64,000 bases of DNA from Manis javanica (Eukaryota; Chordata; Mammalia; Pholidota; Manidae), in assembly GCF_040802235.1 (NCBI RefSeq), contig NC_133161.1, positions 108,331,001-108,395,000 on the forward strand, in the 5' to 3' direction. The notes under the pieces are model-generated. The model did not search any database and had not been told where the DNA came from. It worked only from the letters and a program-made list of their open reading frames with translations. The position numbers were made by a program, and so were the translations under genes. Shown piece after piece: positions 10,073-19,908 of the stretch (positions are counted from its first letter, which is position 1; each line of letters starts with the position of its first letter).

Positions 10073-10085
10073 CCGGAAGTGGCGG
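10073..10085 (+). promoter_or_regulatory. ETS/GABP-like site CCGGAAGTGGCGG
   Basis: CCGGAAGT is the ETS-family core, and the GGCGG suffix is typical of GABP/ELK sites close to housekeeping start sites. It lies 55-67 bp upstream of the NUDCD3 ATG, so it may mark the start-site region. Confidence 0.5.
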
Positions 10086-10139
10086 CGGACCGGCGTCCGG
10101 CCCTCCTGCAGTGAGGAGCCTCCCGCGGCCGGCGACGCC

Positions 10140-10331
10140 ATGGATCCCGGCGCGGCCGAGCTGTATGATCAGGCCCTACTGGGTATCCTGCAGCACGCGG
10201 GCAACGTCCAGGACTTCTTGCGTGTGCTCTTCGGCTTCCTCTACCGCAAGACCGACTTCTACCGCCTGCTGCGCCACCCGTCCGACCGCATGGGCTTCCC
10301 CCCGGGGGCCGCGCAGGCGCTTGTGCTGCAG
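10140..10331 (+). CDS. NUDCD3: NUDCD3 exon 1 coding part (residues 1-64)
   Basis: NudC domain-containing protein 3 (NudCL), an HSP90-associated co-chaperone that stabilises dynein intermediate chain. The ATG at 10140 has a strong Kozak context (GACGCCATGG). The exon encodes MDPGAAELYDQALLGIL through AQALVLQ and closes in phase 0 at a GTGACG donor. It matches the N-terminus of human NUDCD3 almost residue for residue (MDP in place of MEP). This part is the helical N-terminal domain; the CS/p23-like domain is encoded by exons beyond the window. The reading frame stays open upstream to about 9990 but without an ATG in that stretch, so I place the start at 10140. The gene continues at 45128 after a 34.8-kb intron. 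Confidence 0.97.
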
Positions 10332-10529
10332 GTGACGCGCGGCGGGTGGGGACCGGACCCCGGGCTGGGGGCGGCGGGTCCGGGACCCGCGCGAGTTCTC
10401 CTCGGCTCCTGGCCTTGGTGCCCCTCGGCGCGGCCGCGGGTAAGCCGAGACGCCGGCGGTTTTCGAGTTGCCAGAGGAGGTCCACGGTGCCAGGGGCTGC
10501 GGGTCAGAGAAGGAGAACTCTGCACGCCC

Positions 10530-10608
10530 CAAAACCACTCTTCTCACAAACTTGTTTTGAAGACCATTAGTTCCTTAAAAATGTTAACATGTAATGTGCT
10601 TTTTACGG
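10530..10608 (+). repeat. Duplicated segment A, copy 2 (79 bp)
   Basis: Same orientation and length as 9008-9086, one mismatch. It begins abruptly after the GC-rich tail of the CpG island. No target-site duplication is obvious at either copy, so the direction of copying is unknown. Confidence 0.9.
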
Positions 10609-11085
10609 CTCAAAAGCTGGATGCGACAGGGAGACTGTGTTGATGGAGGAGAGTGGCCCGTTCTTTTAATTGCAGCGTTTATTGAGTTTATATTTGAGCA
10701 TATTTTTGCACATCCCAGGTTACACTTACTGAGTACATAAACTTAACGTGTTCATTCAGTGACGTTGCCTGGGTACCTTGGAATGTGCTAAACAAGTCTT
10801 TCTGAATGTACTTTCAGCTGCTTCAGGCTTTGGAGATGCACTGGTAATGTGGACGGTTGAATAATGGTCTCTCTCCTCCTGACACTTCCAGTTAGGATGC
10901 TAAACGGTTACGGAGAGTTAAGCAAGGCCAGTCATATGACAGCACGTGGGAAGAAAAGGAATAGCTAATGGTGGTCTGGAAATCAAGGTTTTGTGGGGGA
11001 GGTGGGACTTCGATGGGATGGAAAGCAGGTTTCAGCCAAGTGTTGGACCTGTTTGTAGGAAGCTGAGGAGGTGGTGGGGCTGGTG
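10609..11085 (+). other. NUDCD3 intron 1, unique DNA
   Basis: Ordinary intronic sequence between duplicated segment A and segment B. No exon or recognised repeat. Confidence 0.7.
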
Positions 11086-11212
11086 ATCTCTCCATAGTTC
11101 TCTCGCACTTTTCCGATTTACAAAGGGCTCTCCTGCTGAAGTTGCAGGCTTGTAGGGTATTACTTCCTCTGTGCATGAAGAAAGAAAAGATTAGGTAAAT
11201 TAGTTCAACCGT
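11086..11212 (+). repeat. Duplicated segment B, copy 2 (source copy)
   Basis: Bases 11086-11195 are pre-L1 intron ending in the L1 target site AAGAAAAGATTAGG; 11196-11212 are the first bases of the L1 insertion. Identical to 9683-9809. Confidence 0.9.
11182..11195 (+). repeat. Target-site duplication of sense L1, left copy
   Basis: AAGAAAAGATTAGG here and at 20280-20293 flank the L1 whose halves are 11196-11557 and 19914-20279. A 14-bp duplication next to an A-rich tail is the expected L1 hallmark. Confidence 0.85.
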
Positions 11213-11557
11213 TGTGGAAAGCAGTATGGAGGTTCCTCAAAATGCTCAAAATAGAAATACCATTTGACCCAGGAATTCCACTTCTAGGAATTTACCCTAA
11301 GAATGCAGCACTCCAGTTTGAAAAAGACAAATGCACCCCTATGTTTATCGCTGCACTATTTACAATAGCCAAGATATGGAAGCAACTTAAATGTCCATCA
11401 GTAGATGAATGGATAAAGAAGATGTGGTACATATACACAATGGAATATTACTCAGCTATAAGAAAAAAACAGATCCTACCATTTGCAACAACATGGATGG
11501 AGCTAGAGGGTATTATGCTCAGTGAAATAAACCAGGCAGAGAAAGACAAGTACCAAA
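11196..11557 (+). mobile_element. 5'-truncated L1, left half (split by provirus 1)
   Basis: Sense-strand end of L1 ORF2. The translation carries IPLLGIYPKNAALQFEKDK and [20 protein letters not shown], the classic ORF2p C-terminal text. It is interrupted at TACCAAA by the LTR of provirus 1 and resumes at 19909-19914 with CCAAATGATTTCACTC. A dead fragment, truncated at both the 5' end and by the provirus. Confidence 0.93.
11553..11557 (+). repeat. Target-site duplication of provirus 1, left copy
   Basis: CCAAA here and at 19909-19913. The uninterrupted L1 relatives in this window read TACCAAATGATTTCAC-like text once, confirming a 5-bp duplication on integration. Confidence 0.85.
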
Positions 11558-11806
11558 TGAAAGGAAAGGAGCAACACACAGCAGCAATTCACTGGAGAAT
11601 TCCGCTTTATTAGGGAAAGGTGCTGGGTTATATAGGAAGGGGCATGAGGTGATTGTGGTGTTACTTCTACAGGGCTGGTGGCTATTGGCTAGGTGCTGGG
11701 ATTGGGAGGGGGGAGAGAGGTGATTGGGCTTCAGGTGGCGCCAGCAGGAACCGAGGACTCGGAAGAGAAGCAGGAGGTTCGCCATCATATGGGTGGGGGC
11801 CCTTCA
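11558..11806 (-). repeat. Provirus 1 3' LTR (249 bp)
   Basis: On the minus strand it begins TGAAGGGCCCCCAC and ends CCTTTCA, thus TG...CA. It is the same length as the other LTR, with 11 substitutions and no indel. It contains the same TATATA and AATAAA signals. Very short for a gamma-like LTR. Confidence 0.92.
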
Positions 11807-11823
11807 TTCTCCCCTTTCTCCTC
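11807..11823 (-). other. Provirus 1 polypurine tract
   Basis: Read on the minus strand, an uninterrupted purine run GAGGAGAAAGGGGAGAA lies directly against the 3' LTR, the plus-strand primer of reverse transcription. Confidence 0.85.
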
Positions 11824-12106
11824 TATGGGGTTGTGGACGTTGCTTTCTCTCTGGCTGCTTCCTGCAGAACGGGGGCGGAGAAGGGAGTGAGGGCTTGAGG
11901 ACTGGGAGGAAAGGGTTGATAGGACTCCCCAAAGTAAGGACGAGTAGATGTGGACTTCTTCAGGTTGGAAATCAATGAAGGTTACCTGTAACCATAGGTC
12001 GAGGACTTGTTGATTCCAATGGTGCCAGGAGGATACAGGTGCCAGAAGCCAGGTGTCTGCGGCCATTGTTTCCAGGAACAGTTTCCAGTGGAGAGATGGG
12101 TCCATC

Positions 12107-13795
12107 TCAGCGTGTGGTGAGGAGGTCACGTGAGGGTGGGGGATCTTCTGTGGCTAAAAGCTGGTAGTTCCTGAGTAAAAGCTGGTTGAAAGTTTGATTA
12201 GAGATTTTGACGACTTGGGATTTGATAAACTTTACTGTACAAGGTAAGAAGAGACAGGCGAGAAGAATGATTATTATAGGGCCTGCAATGGGCCACAGCC
12301 AGGTGAGGAAGGGGTTTGTTAGTATTGAAGAGAATGGGTTGGAATTGGAAGCAGAGTGGAGGCTGGAGGCAAGATGGGTGAGTTTGGTAATGTCAGTTTC
12401 TACAATGCCGGATTTGTTGATGTAATAGCAGCACTCTTCTCGAAGGAAGACGCAGTTGTCGCCCTTTTTGGCTGTAAGCAGATCTAAGGCCCGCCAGTTT
12501 TGAAGGGTGACCTTAGCTAGCGAAGTGACCTGTCTTTGGAGAGAGGCCAGGGAATCAGCAGTGGATGTCAGGGCCCCCTCAAGTTTGGTGTTGAGATCTC
12601 TAATTGCCCATAGAGAGTGACCCAAGGCTCCCCCTGAAAATCCTGCCCCAATGGCTGAGGTGGCTAGGGAAATACCGACCATAATGGGAAGGAAAGCAGC
12701 CCTTCTTGTGCGTAAGGGCAAAGGAGGTTGAAGCTCAAGGAATTCTGCCATGCCGTAAAGTGTAAGCTGTGGGATTAGGGTGACGAGAATGCAGGGTGTG
12801 TTGGAGTTGGGAGGCAGTGAGTTAAAAAGACTGCCATTACACCAAAAGAAGTGTCCTGGCTGCATAAAAGTCTTAGAGCCGGAGGTAGGGGGGTGGATAG
12901 AGAGACAGTGATGTGCGCTGGACGGGGGAGGGGTTGGGCCTACACAGTGGTGGATGGTGAGATTATCTGTGTATTCTGGTTCCCATAGGGGTATGTCTGC
13001 CAGGGGACGGAAGGGTTGTCCTTCTGCATGGAAGGAGTAGTTGGAAATATTAAGGGGCATGGTGGCCAGCAGTGGGTGCTGTAGTGATGCGCACAAGAAA
13101 CAATTGGCGGTGTTGAGGGTGTGGTTGAGAAAGATGGTGGTGTCTTGAATGAGCTGTAACCAAGAGTAGGAGCGGGGGTAAGAAGATGAAGAGGCGCCGT
13201 CAAGAGTTTGGACAATGACCTTTTCGGAATGTCCAATGTCTGATGCAACTTGAGAGATCTGGGAATGAGAGGGAACATACTCTCGAGAGATATGAAGGGT
13301 ACCATGGGGGGTCAAGGACCCCCCATAGTAAACTGAGGCTGTGACTCCGGTGGCCCATCGAGAGTTCCAGGAATCTGGGATTGATAAGGAGAATGAGCTG
13401 TTGGGATATTTTATGAAACGGTTGGAGGAGTAATACTGTGGGTACCGGGAGTTACCCATGTAGTGAATGATGCAAGACCTGTAGGGACATCCCCCGTAGG
13501 TGTCTGGCCATTGCCTGCAATAGGTTTGTTTTTGGTCATAGAGGAAGCAGAGGTAGGGAGAATAAATGTAGCTGCTAGTGAAAACTTGGGTGGAGGGAGG
13601 AAAGTGGAAGTATAAAGGCTCGGAGCAGCCTTTCAGAGGGCAGTCTGATATGGCAATGAAGGTAGTAACTTTTGTTTGATGCTGTGTGTAAGTCTGTCTG
13701 ACTTTGAATCGCCATACAAAGGAGGCTGGGGTGGCGGGGAAGACAATAGGAATGAGGGGAAAAAGCAAGAGAGCAGTAAAGAAGGAAAAAGTCAT
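12107..13795 (-). CDS. env: Provirus 1 envelope glycoprotein, intact ORF
   Basis: A 562-codon retroviral Env precursor without internal stop. Visible in order: a hydrophobic signal peptide (residues 1-25); a surface subunit with many Cys and several N-glycosylation motifs and the CXXC motif CFLC at 232-235; a furin-type cleavage motif RTRR at 362-365; a hydrophobic, Gly/Ala-rich fusion-peptide region after it; an LQN-starting immunosuppressive-like segment near 431; the CX6CC motif at 448-456; a membrane anchor near 497-518; and a cytosolic tail with a YQLL signal at 544. All landmarks expected of a covalently linked gamma-type Env are present. The start codon overlaps the pol stop by four bases. 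Gag and pol of the same provirus are broken, so an intact env is notable; it may be chance, given 4.4% LTR divergence, or retained function. Confidence 0.93.
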   Translation of the reverse strand: MTFSFFTALLLFPLIPIVFPATPASFVWRFKVRQTYTQHQTKVTTFIAISDCPLKGCSEPLYFHFPPSTQVFTSSYIYSPYLCFLYDQKQTYCRQWPDTYGGCPYRSCIIHYMGNSRYPQYYSSNRFIKYPNSSFSLSIPDSWNSRWATGVTASVYYGGSLTPHGTLHISREYVPSHSQISQVASDIGHSEKVIVQTLDGASSSSYPRSYSWLQLIQDTTIFLNHTLNTANCFLCASLQHPLLATMPLNISNYSFHAEGQPFRPLADIPLWEPEYTDNLTIHHCVGPTPPPSSAHHCLSIHPPTSGSKTFMQPGHFFWCNGSLFNSLPPNSNTPCILVTLIPQLTLYGMAEFLELQPPLPLRTRRAAFLPIMVGISLATSAIGAGFSGGALGHSLWAIRDLNTKLEGALTSTADSLASLQRQVTSLAKVTLQNWRALDLLTAKKGDNCVFLREECCYYINKSGIVETDITKLTHLASSLHSASNSNPFSSILTNPFLTWLWPIAGPIIIILLACLFLPCTVKFIKSQVVKISNQTFNQLLLRNYQLLATEDPPPSRDLLTTR

Positions 13796-16700
13796 GATTT
13801 GGGTATGGATGGCAAAGGGGGTGAATGGGAGATGTGGAGTTTCAAGGGATCAGAGGGATGAGGCGTGGTAGAGTAGACAGCGTCTTGGGCTATATCTGAA
13901 GGACTCTGGATTGTGACTGATGGGTCTTGGGTGTCCAGAGAAGGTGGGTCCTGGGTGTTTGGTTTCAACCTGGAGATATGAATCCAAGGGGTGACGGAGT
14001 TATCAGGCAGTAAGAGCTTGGTGGCCGAGGGGGTGCAGAGAATAACTGGGTGTGGGCCTTCCCATTTTGGGGTGAGAGAGGGCCGACCCTCTGGTGGCTT
14101 ATAAAACACTAGTTGGCCGGGCTGTAAGACAGGAGGATTTTGGGAGGCGGATGGATCAGGAAGAAGCCAATCCTGATATTTCCACAATTTGGTGCGGAGG
14201 AGAGAGAGTAGCAGAAGGGCCATATTGGGAGGAATCGGTCCTTTGTGGAAAGGGAGACCTGGGGGTAGAATTGGGCGGCCGTACATGATCTCAAAGGGCG
14301 ACAAGAAGGAAGGTTTCTTTGGGAGGGCTCAAATGCAGAGTAGAGCTAAGGGAAGTAAGCGAACCCAGTTTAGGTGTAGTTCTAGAGATAGTTTGGTCAG
14401 GATGTCTTTTAGAGTCCTATTGGCACTTTCTACTTTTCCTGAAGCTTGTGGTCGATAAGGACAATGTAAATGCCAGGGGAGCGAGAGCGACTTGGAGAGG
14501 TTCTGGATAATTTGGGCAGTGAACTCAGGGCTGTTATCTGATTGGAGGGAAGTGGGCATCCCGAACCTAGGAAAGATCTGGGTGAGGAGGATAGAGGTAA
14601 CTGCGGACGCTCATTTGTTAGTGGTGGGGAAAGCCTCGACCCATCCTGAAAATGTATCTACTAACACGAGTGGGTATCTGGTACGCTGTATGGGGGACAT
14701 GTTAGTGAAGTCTATTTGCCAATCTGTGGTGGGGACATTACCCCTTGCTTGATGAGCCGGGAAGGGTCTGGCCTTGTGGAGGGTATTAGGGTTAGTGCGT
14801 TGGCAAATGGTGCACCTGTGGGTGATTTGGTCAAGTAGGGTTTTGTCTTCAGGAGAGAGAGAAAAAAAGGATTGTAAAAAATGGGTTAAGGATTGGGGGC
14901 TAGGATGGAACAGATCATGTAAGAGGCGGAAGAGAGACACTCTGATCTGGAAACAGAGGGTGTCTTGTGATAAAGCTAAAACCGCAGGGGCAGACGGATC
15001 GCTGTCTGGTGCTTCTTTTGATAGGGCAATCGACCAGGCTATTCTGTCAGCTTTATTGTTACCTCTTGTAATGGGGGAGTCATCCTTTTGATGTGATTTG
15101 CAGTGGACTATGCCCAGTCGGTGTGGGAGTTGTGAAGCCTCTAGAAGTTTAGTAATTAAGGCTGAATTAGTGATGGAATTTCCTTTTGTGGTGAGGAGGC
15201 CTCGTTCTTTCCATACTGCCACGTGAGACAAGAGAATGTGGAATACGTATTTGAAGTCAGTGTATAGTGTGAGAGACGTGTCCCGGGCCAGAGTGCAAGC
15301 TCTGGTGGCTGCAATGAGTTCGGCCTGTTGATTGGTTGTACCAGGGGGTAGGGCTCGTGCCTCAATGATGTCTTCGAGGGAGACTACTGCATATCCTGCA
15401 TAGTGGGTGGCCTCATGTTTAAAGGAGGACCCATCAGTAAACCAGATGAGGTCAGAGTGTGAGAGGGCTCCTTCGGAGATCATGGAGTGGCATGGAAGGA
15501 AGTTGTGAAGGGCTTCCAGGCAATCATGCGAGGGAGTATGAGGAGAGTAGGGTAGAGGAAGAAGAGTGGCCGGATTCAGGGGCGGGCAGGGGAGGAAAGA
15601 AATGTCTGGATTTTGGAGGAAAGAGGACAGTAAGGTCAGGAGTCTGGAGGGAGGGAGAGTCTGTAAACTTTTGTAGGTTAAGAGATCTTTTAGGTGATGT
15701 GGGGACAGAATGGTAAGGGGCGCCCTGAATGTTAGTTTATGAGCTTCTTTCTGCAAGAGCTGTCCAGCGGATAATGCCCATAGGCAGGGGGCCCATCCCT
15801 GAACTGTGGGGTCTAATTGCTTGGAGAGATAAGCTACTGGGGCAAAGGATGGGCCATAATATTGGCCTAGGACTCCTAGAGCTTGACTGGACCTCTCATG
15901 AATGTATAATGAGAAGGGCTTTGACAAATCAGGAAGATGGAGAGCTGGGGCTTCCACAAGGGCTTGACGGAGCTTAATGAAGGAGTGTCGGGATGAGGAT
16001 GATCATGGTTCTTCAGGGGGGCCCTTGCTGAGGTCGTATAGGGTTCTTGCCAACAGAGAGAAGTTAGGGATCCACGCTCTAAAATACCCAGCCAGGCCTA
16101 GAAAGGAAAGGATTTCTGTCTTGGTTTTGGGAACGGGCAGGTCAGAGAGGAGTCGTTTTCTGTCTAAGGTAATGGACTTTCTTTGTTGAGACAGAAGGAA
16201 TCCAACGTAAGTGACAGAAGGGGAAGAGATTTGAGCTTTGACGGGGGATACCCGGTAACCTCTGGAAGCTAGAAGGTTAAGTAGGGAGGCAGTGTCAAGT
16301 TGAGACTGTTCCTACGAGGGACTGCAGAGTAGAAGATCGTCTACGTATTGTAATAAGGTGGACTCGGAGTGATCATGATGAAACTGTTTGAGGTCCTCAG
16401 CTAGGACCTGTCCAAAAATATGGGGACTATCTTGGAAGCTTGTGGCAAAACTGTCCAAGTGAGTTGTTCAGAATGTCTTGTGTATGGGTCCGTCCAGGTG
16501 AAGGCGAAAAAATCTTGGGAGGAGGGGTCCAGAGGGATAGAAAAAAAACGCGTCCTTGAGATCTAGGACTGAGAAGTGGGATGCCGAGGCAGGGATCTGT
16601 GATAAAAGGGTGTATGGATTTGGAACCAAGGGATGGATAGGGACAACGGCCATGTTGATAAGGCAAAGGTCTTGGACATGGCGGAAAGACCCGTTGGTTT

Positions 16701-17369
16701 TTTTAACAGCTAATATGGGGGTATTAAACGGGGAGTGAGTGGGTCTGAGGTAATTTTTGTTTAAGAGATCTTGAATGATGGGTTGGAGGCCTGTGAGGGC
16801 TGAAGTGGTTAGGGGGTATTGGGCCTGACAGATATACTGAGAGGTGTCACGTAATTTGATAGAGGCAGGAGGACATAGAGCCACGGAGGGGCTTGTAATG
16901 TCCCAAACTTTGGGATTTACAGGGTGTATGAGGGTGGAACTGGAGCTTTCATTGGGTAGAGGGGTGTCATCGGCTATGAGGGCCATCAGAAAGGGAGTAC
17001 TGGGGGCTGTGGGAGTGGATATAGTTATGGAAACGTGGAGGAGAGAAAGGATGTCCCATCCTAGTAAAGGGATGGGACACTGGGGCATAACCAGGAAGGA
17101 GTGGGAGAAAGGTATGGGATTGTCTTGGATTGTGCATAAAAGGGGGGGGGGCGGTTAATGGGAAAATCTGTTTACCTCCTACCCCGACTATACGAGTAAT
17201 GGCTGGCGTGGTAGGGCCCCTGTATTCTCACAAGACTGAGAAGGTGGCTCCTGTATCTAGGAGGAAGGAGATGGGGTGACCGTCTACTATTAAAGTAACC
17301 CTGGGCTCCTGTTTGTTGATGGAAATGGTCGGGTGAGAAGCCCCCGGGCCCCATCAATCTTCAGCCAGC
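13792..17369 (-). pseudogene. pol: Provirus 1 pro-pol, degraded
   Basis: Protease, reverse transcriptase, RNase H and integrase in order on the minus strand. Protease shows LLDTGA (DTG codons 17249-17257). RT shows [10 protein letters not shown] (YVDD codons 16336-16347), followed after a few codons by an in-frame TAG at 16312-16314. RNase H follows with FTDGSS near 15430. Integrase has the HHCC zinc motif (CTICQ near 14800), the catalytic-core text WQIDFTNM near 14700, SDNSPEF near 14530 and the Glu in KVESANR. A TGA at 14608-14610 and another stop near 14326 break integrase. The product cannot be made whole. It ends in a four-base overlap with env. Confidence 0.9.
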
Positions 17370-19063
17370 CCCACTATGGCGGGCTTAGGACGGGGGTTGT
17401 TCGTCCAGCCTCCCCTTTGTGTGGTTGGGCAATCAGACCCCCAGTGGCCCTTTTTGTGGCATCTGGGGCATGGGGTGATAGGAGATCTCGGGGAGGGGCA
17501 CGTCCTTGACCAATGTCCTTCTTTTCCGCACTTGAAACAAGCTCCTGGGGGGGGGGGGGCTTGTTTGTAGAGGGCCGCCTAGGTTGTGGTTTTATCAGCT
17601 GGGCCAACATTTGGAAATTGGCCTGATCAGCCTTTTGTTTATGGCATTCTTCCTCCTCCTCCCGGTTATGGAAAACTTTAAAGGCCACTGTTAGGATCTC
17701 AGTCTGTGGGGTAGTGGGGCCCTGTTCTAACTTTTTGAGTTTAGCTTTAATGTCGGGGTAGCTTTGAGCTAGGAAGTATGTCATAAGGACATATCTTCCA
17801 TCACGCGCTTCTGGGTCCAGGCTGGTATACTGTAATAGAGCTTGAGTGAGTCTGTCTAAGAACTCGGAGTTCTGTCTAAGTTACTCCCTCCTTTGAATTA
17901 TGTCTTGGAGCTTTTGAAAATTGACTACTTTACGAGCTGCCTTTTTCAGACCTGCTATTAAGCAGGAGGCGAAAATATCTCGAGAGCGGAGACCCACGGC
18001 GGTGCTATAATCCCAGTGTGGGTCTTGTTCGGGGACAGCGGTGGGGCCAGGGGGATAGGTGGGGTCAGTCCTGTGGGTTTCCGTAGCATGCATTTAGGCG
18101 AAGTCCCAAACTCGTCTACGCTCTTCAGGGAGGAGGGTACTGGCCAGGAGCATGAAAATGTCATGATATGTGAGGCTGTAAGACTGGAGGGTCCATTGAA
18201 ACTCCCTGATATATGTCGTGGGATCAGTGGAAAAGGAACCTAGGTGTTTCTCAAGTTGGGCTAAATCTCCTAAGGAGAAAGGGACGTGAACGCGCACGAT
18301 GCCTTTGGATCCTGATACCTCCCGGAGGAGGGCGATAATTTTGGGAGGCCCTCGGGACCAAGTCTGAGGGGGACTGAAGGGTTCTGGCTCAGTCTGTGGG
18401 GGGGGAAACAGGTGATGGGGGCAAAGACGCGATAATTTTGGGAGGTCCTCGGGACCGAGTCTGAGGGGGCAAAGATGGAGGAGGCTCCTGGGACTTGGGG
18501 GACTGAAAGGCTGAGGCTCAATCTGCGGGGGGGTGAGGTGGGGGAGGAGATGGTGGTGGAGGAAGGGGGAGGGGTTGTTGTAGGAGAAGAGTGGGAGGCG
18601 GCGGCGACGACGAAAGAGGGTGGAGGGGTTGTAGGAGGGGGGCGGCTGAAGGGGGAAGCCTGTATGGCGGAGGTTCGTCGGCTGGGTCAAAGGTAATCGA
18701 AGAGGGACTGGGAGTGTGTGGAGGGGAGGGAGACGGCTTGCAGGCTAGGAGAACTTGGGGCGGAGAACAGGTGGTGCAGAGGCTGGGATTTTGAGCTAGG
18801 AGGTGAAAAGCTTCGATATAGGGAATCTCCTTCCATTTTTTCAAGCGCTGGCAGTAGTTTAAGAGATTGCGAGTGATGTTAGTATCAAGAGTTCCCTCTG
18901 CGGGCCATTGGTTGTGATTGTCTAGGGGGTATGTCGGCCAATCTTGGGAGCAGTATTTTCAGAGAAGTCTTGGTTTTATATCAGGTGTCAGGGAGAGGGT
19001 AGTTAAATGCTTGAGCAGGCATTGAAGAGGTGAACTTTCAGGGAGGGATGAGGAGGCTCCCAT
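17370..19063 (-). pseudogene. gag: Provirus 1 gag, degraded
   Basis: The start codon at 19063 gives MGASSSLPE, a myristoylation-type N-terminus. A PPPY late-domain motif (DEPPPYRL) lies in the proline-rich middle near 18670. Capsid text such as VPFSLGDLAQLEKHLG (near 18280) and PEQDPHWDY is recognisable. Nucleocapsid holds two CCHC knuckles, CFKC...C (from 17539) and CPRC...C (from 17470). Breaks: TGA at 18959-18961, a TAA near 18094, a TAA near 17881, and a frameshift at a G run (17549-17558) that separates capsid from nucleocapsid. Two knuckles differ from the single one of MLV-type viruses and fit the HERV-H/F branch. Confidence 0.88.
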
Positions 19064-19640
19064 GGCTAAAGGACAGAGAAGGAGACAAACAGGGGAAGAC
19101 GAACGGAGATCCTCAGACTGGGAGCAGACCGCAGGGAGACAAAAGGTGTCCCTGATGATCCTTGGTGGTCTGCAGAAACTCATATACGAGTCGGAATTTC
19201 TTAGGAAATGTGGGTCGTCACCCAGAGTTCTCTAAGAAGGCAGAGTGCCGGAGTCATGAGGAACCTAGTACTAGGAATTTTCGGCGGAAGGAATTTTCGG
19301 CAGAAGGAATGGAAGGAGGAGGTGGGGAAGGGAGCATTCTCATCCAGAAAGGAGTCACCTCGTTTATGGCTGTTGGAGGAGGGGCCTGAGGGTCCGCCGC
19401 AGCCATGAAGGCCTAAGGCGGAGAGAGTTCCCTCCTCGTCCCCAAGCATCAGGGCCTTGCCAGACGATCATGGTCAATGGCGCTGCGATAGCTCGGGGAC
19501 GAGTGGCCCACTCCTGGGGAAAACTTACCCAAAGGCCAGAGAGGAGTGGTGAGTTTGATGAGCCAGCGCCGGAAAAAGAGGACAAGGGCAAGCTGCTGCT
19601 GGTGTTGGGGGAAGATGGGGCCCAGTTGGGGTGTCCCGTC

Positions 19641-19658
19641 TCCCGGGTTTCGGCACCA
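19641..19658 (-). other. Provirus 1 primer-binding site, tRNA-Phe
   Basis: Minus strand reads TGGTGCCGAAACCCGGGA, one base inside the 5' LTR. It is complementary to the 3' terminal 18 nt of mammalian tRNA-Phe including CCA, as I recall that tRNA. It differs from the tRNA-Pro and tRNA-His primers. Confidence 0.88.
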
Positions 19659-19659
19659 A

Positions 19660-19908
19660 TGAAAGGAAAGGAGCGACACACAGCAGCAATTCACCGGAGA
19701 ATTCCACTTTATTAGGGAAAGGTGCTGGGTTATATAGGAAGGGGCATGGGGTGATTGTGGTGTTACTTCTACGGGGCTGGTGGCTATTGGTTAGGTGCTG
19801 GGATTGGGAGGGGAGAGAGAGGTGATTGTGCTTCAGGTGGCTCCAGCGGGAACCGAGGACTCGGAAGAGAAGCAGGAGGTTCGCCATCTTATGGGTGGGG
19901 GCCCTTCA
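19660..19908 (-). repeat. Provirus 1 5' LTR (249 bp)
   Basis: On the minus strand TG...CA, with CCTATATAACCC (TATA box, 19730-19736) and AATAAA (19708-19713) about 20 bp apart, so the R region must be very short. CCAAT-like text (AACCAATAGCC) lies upstream of the TATA. 11 substitutions separate it from the 3' LTR. Confidence 0.92.

Larger units (their letters stand above)
9200..10520. promoter_or_regulatory. NUDCD3: CpG island promoter of NUDCD3
   Basis: Dense CpG and high GC from about 9200 to 10520, broken by an AT-richer 127-bp insert at 9683-9809. It covers the region upstream of NUDCD3 exon 1, the exon and the start of intron 1. Housekeeping-type motifs are visible inside it (a YY1-like site and an ETS-like site, listed separately) and no well-placed TATA box. 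The transcription start itself cannot be read from the sequence. Confidence 0.85.
11558..19908 (-). mobile_element. Provirus 1: complete class-I ERV, tRNA-Phe primer (ERV-F/Fc-like)
   Basis: A full 8351-bp provirus, antisense to NUDCD3, with paired 249-bp LTRs, 5-bp target duplications, a primer-binding site complementary to the 3' end of tRNA-Phe, a polypurine tract, and gag, pro-pol and env in the standard order. The Env has gamma-type features (CXXC and CX6CC). The tRNA-Phe site and these features point to the HERV-F/ERV-Fc branch of gamma-like ERVs; that family name is inferred. gag and pol carry stops and at least one frameshift; env is uninterrupted. The LTRs differ at 11 of 249 positions by eye (4.4%), so insertion is fairly recent on a mammalian scale. 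The provirus sits inside an older L1 fragment. Confidence 0.93.

Noticed and set aside
9990-10139. In-frame upstream extension of NUDCD3 by 50 codons
   Set aside because: The frame is open but begins with TTG, has no ATG in this stretch, and the homologous start at 10140 has a strong Kozak context.
10346-10570. Several overlapping frames in the NUDCD3 CpG island on both strands
   Set aside because: They are shadows of exon 1 and GC-rich intron without conservation that I can recognise.
16468-17088. Separate host gene in the 206-residue minus-strand frame
   Set aside because: It is protease end and RT N-terminus of provirus 1 pol.
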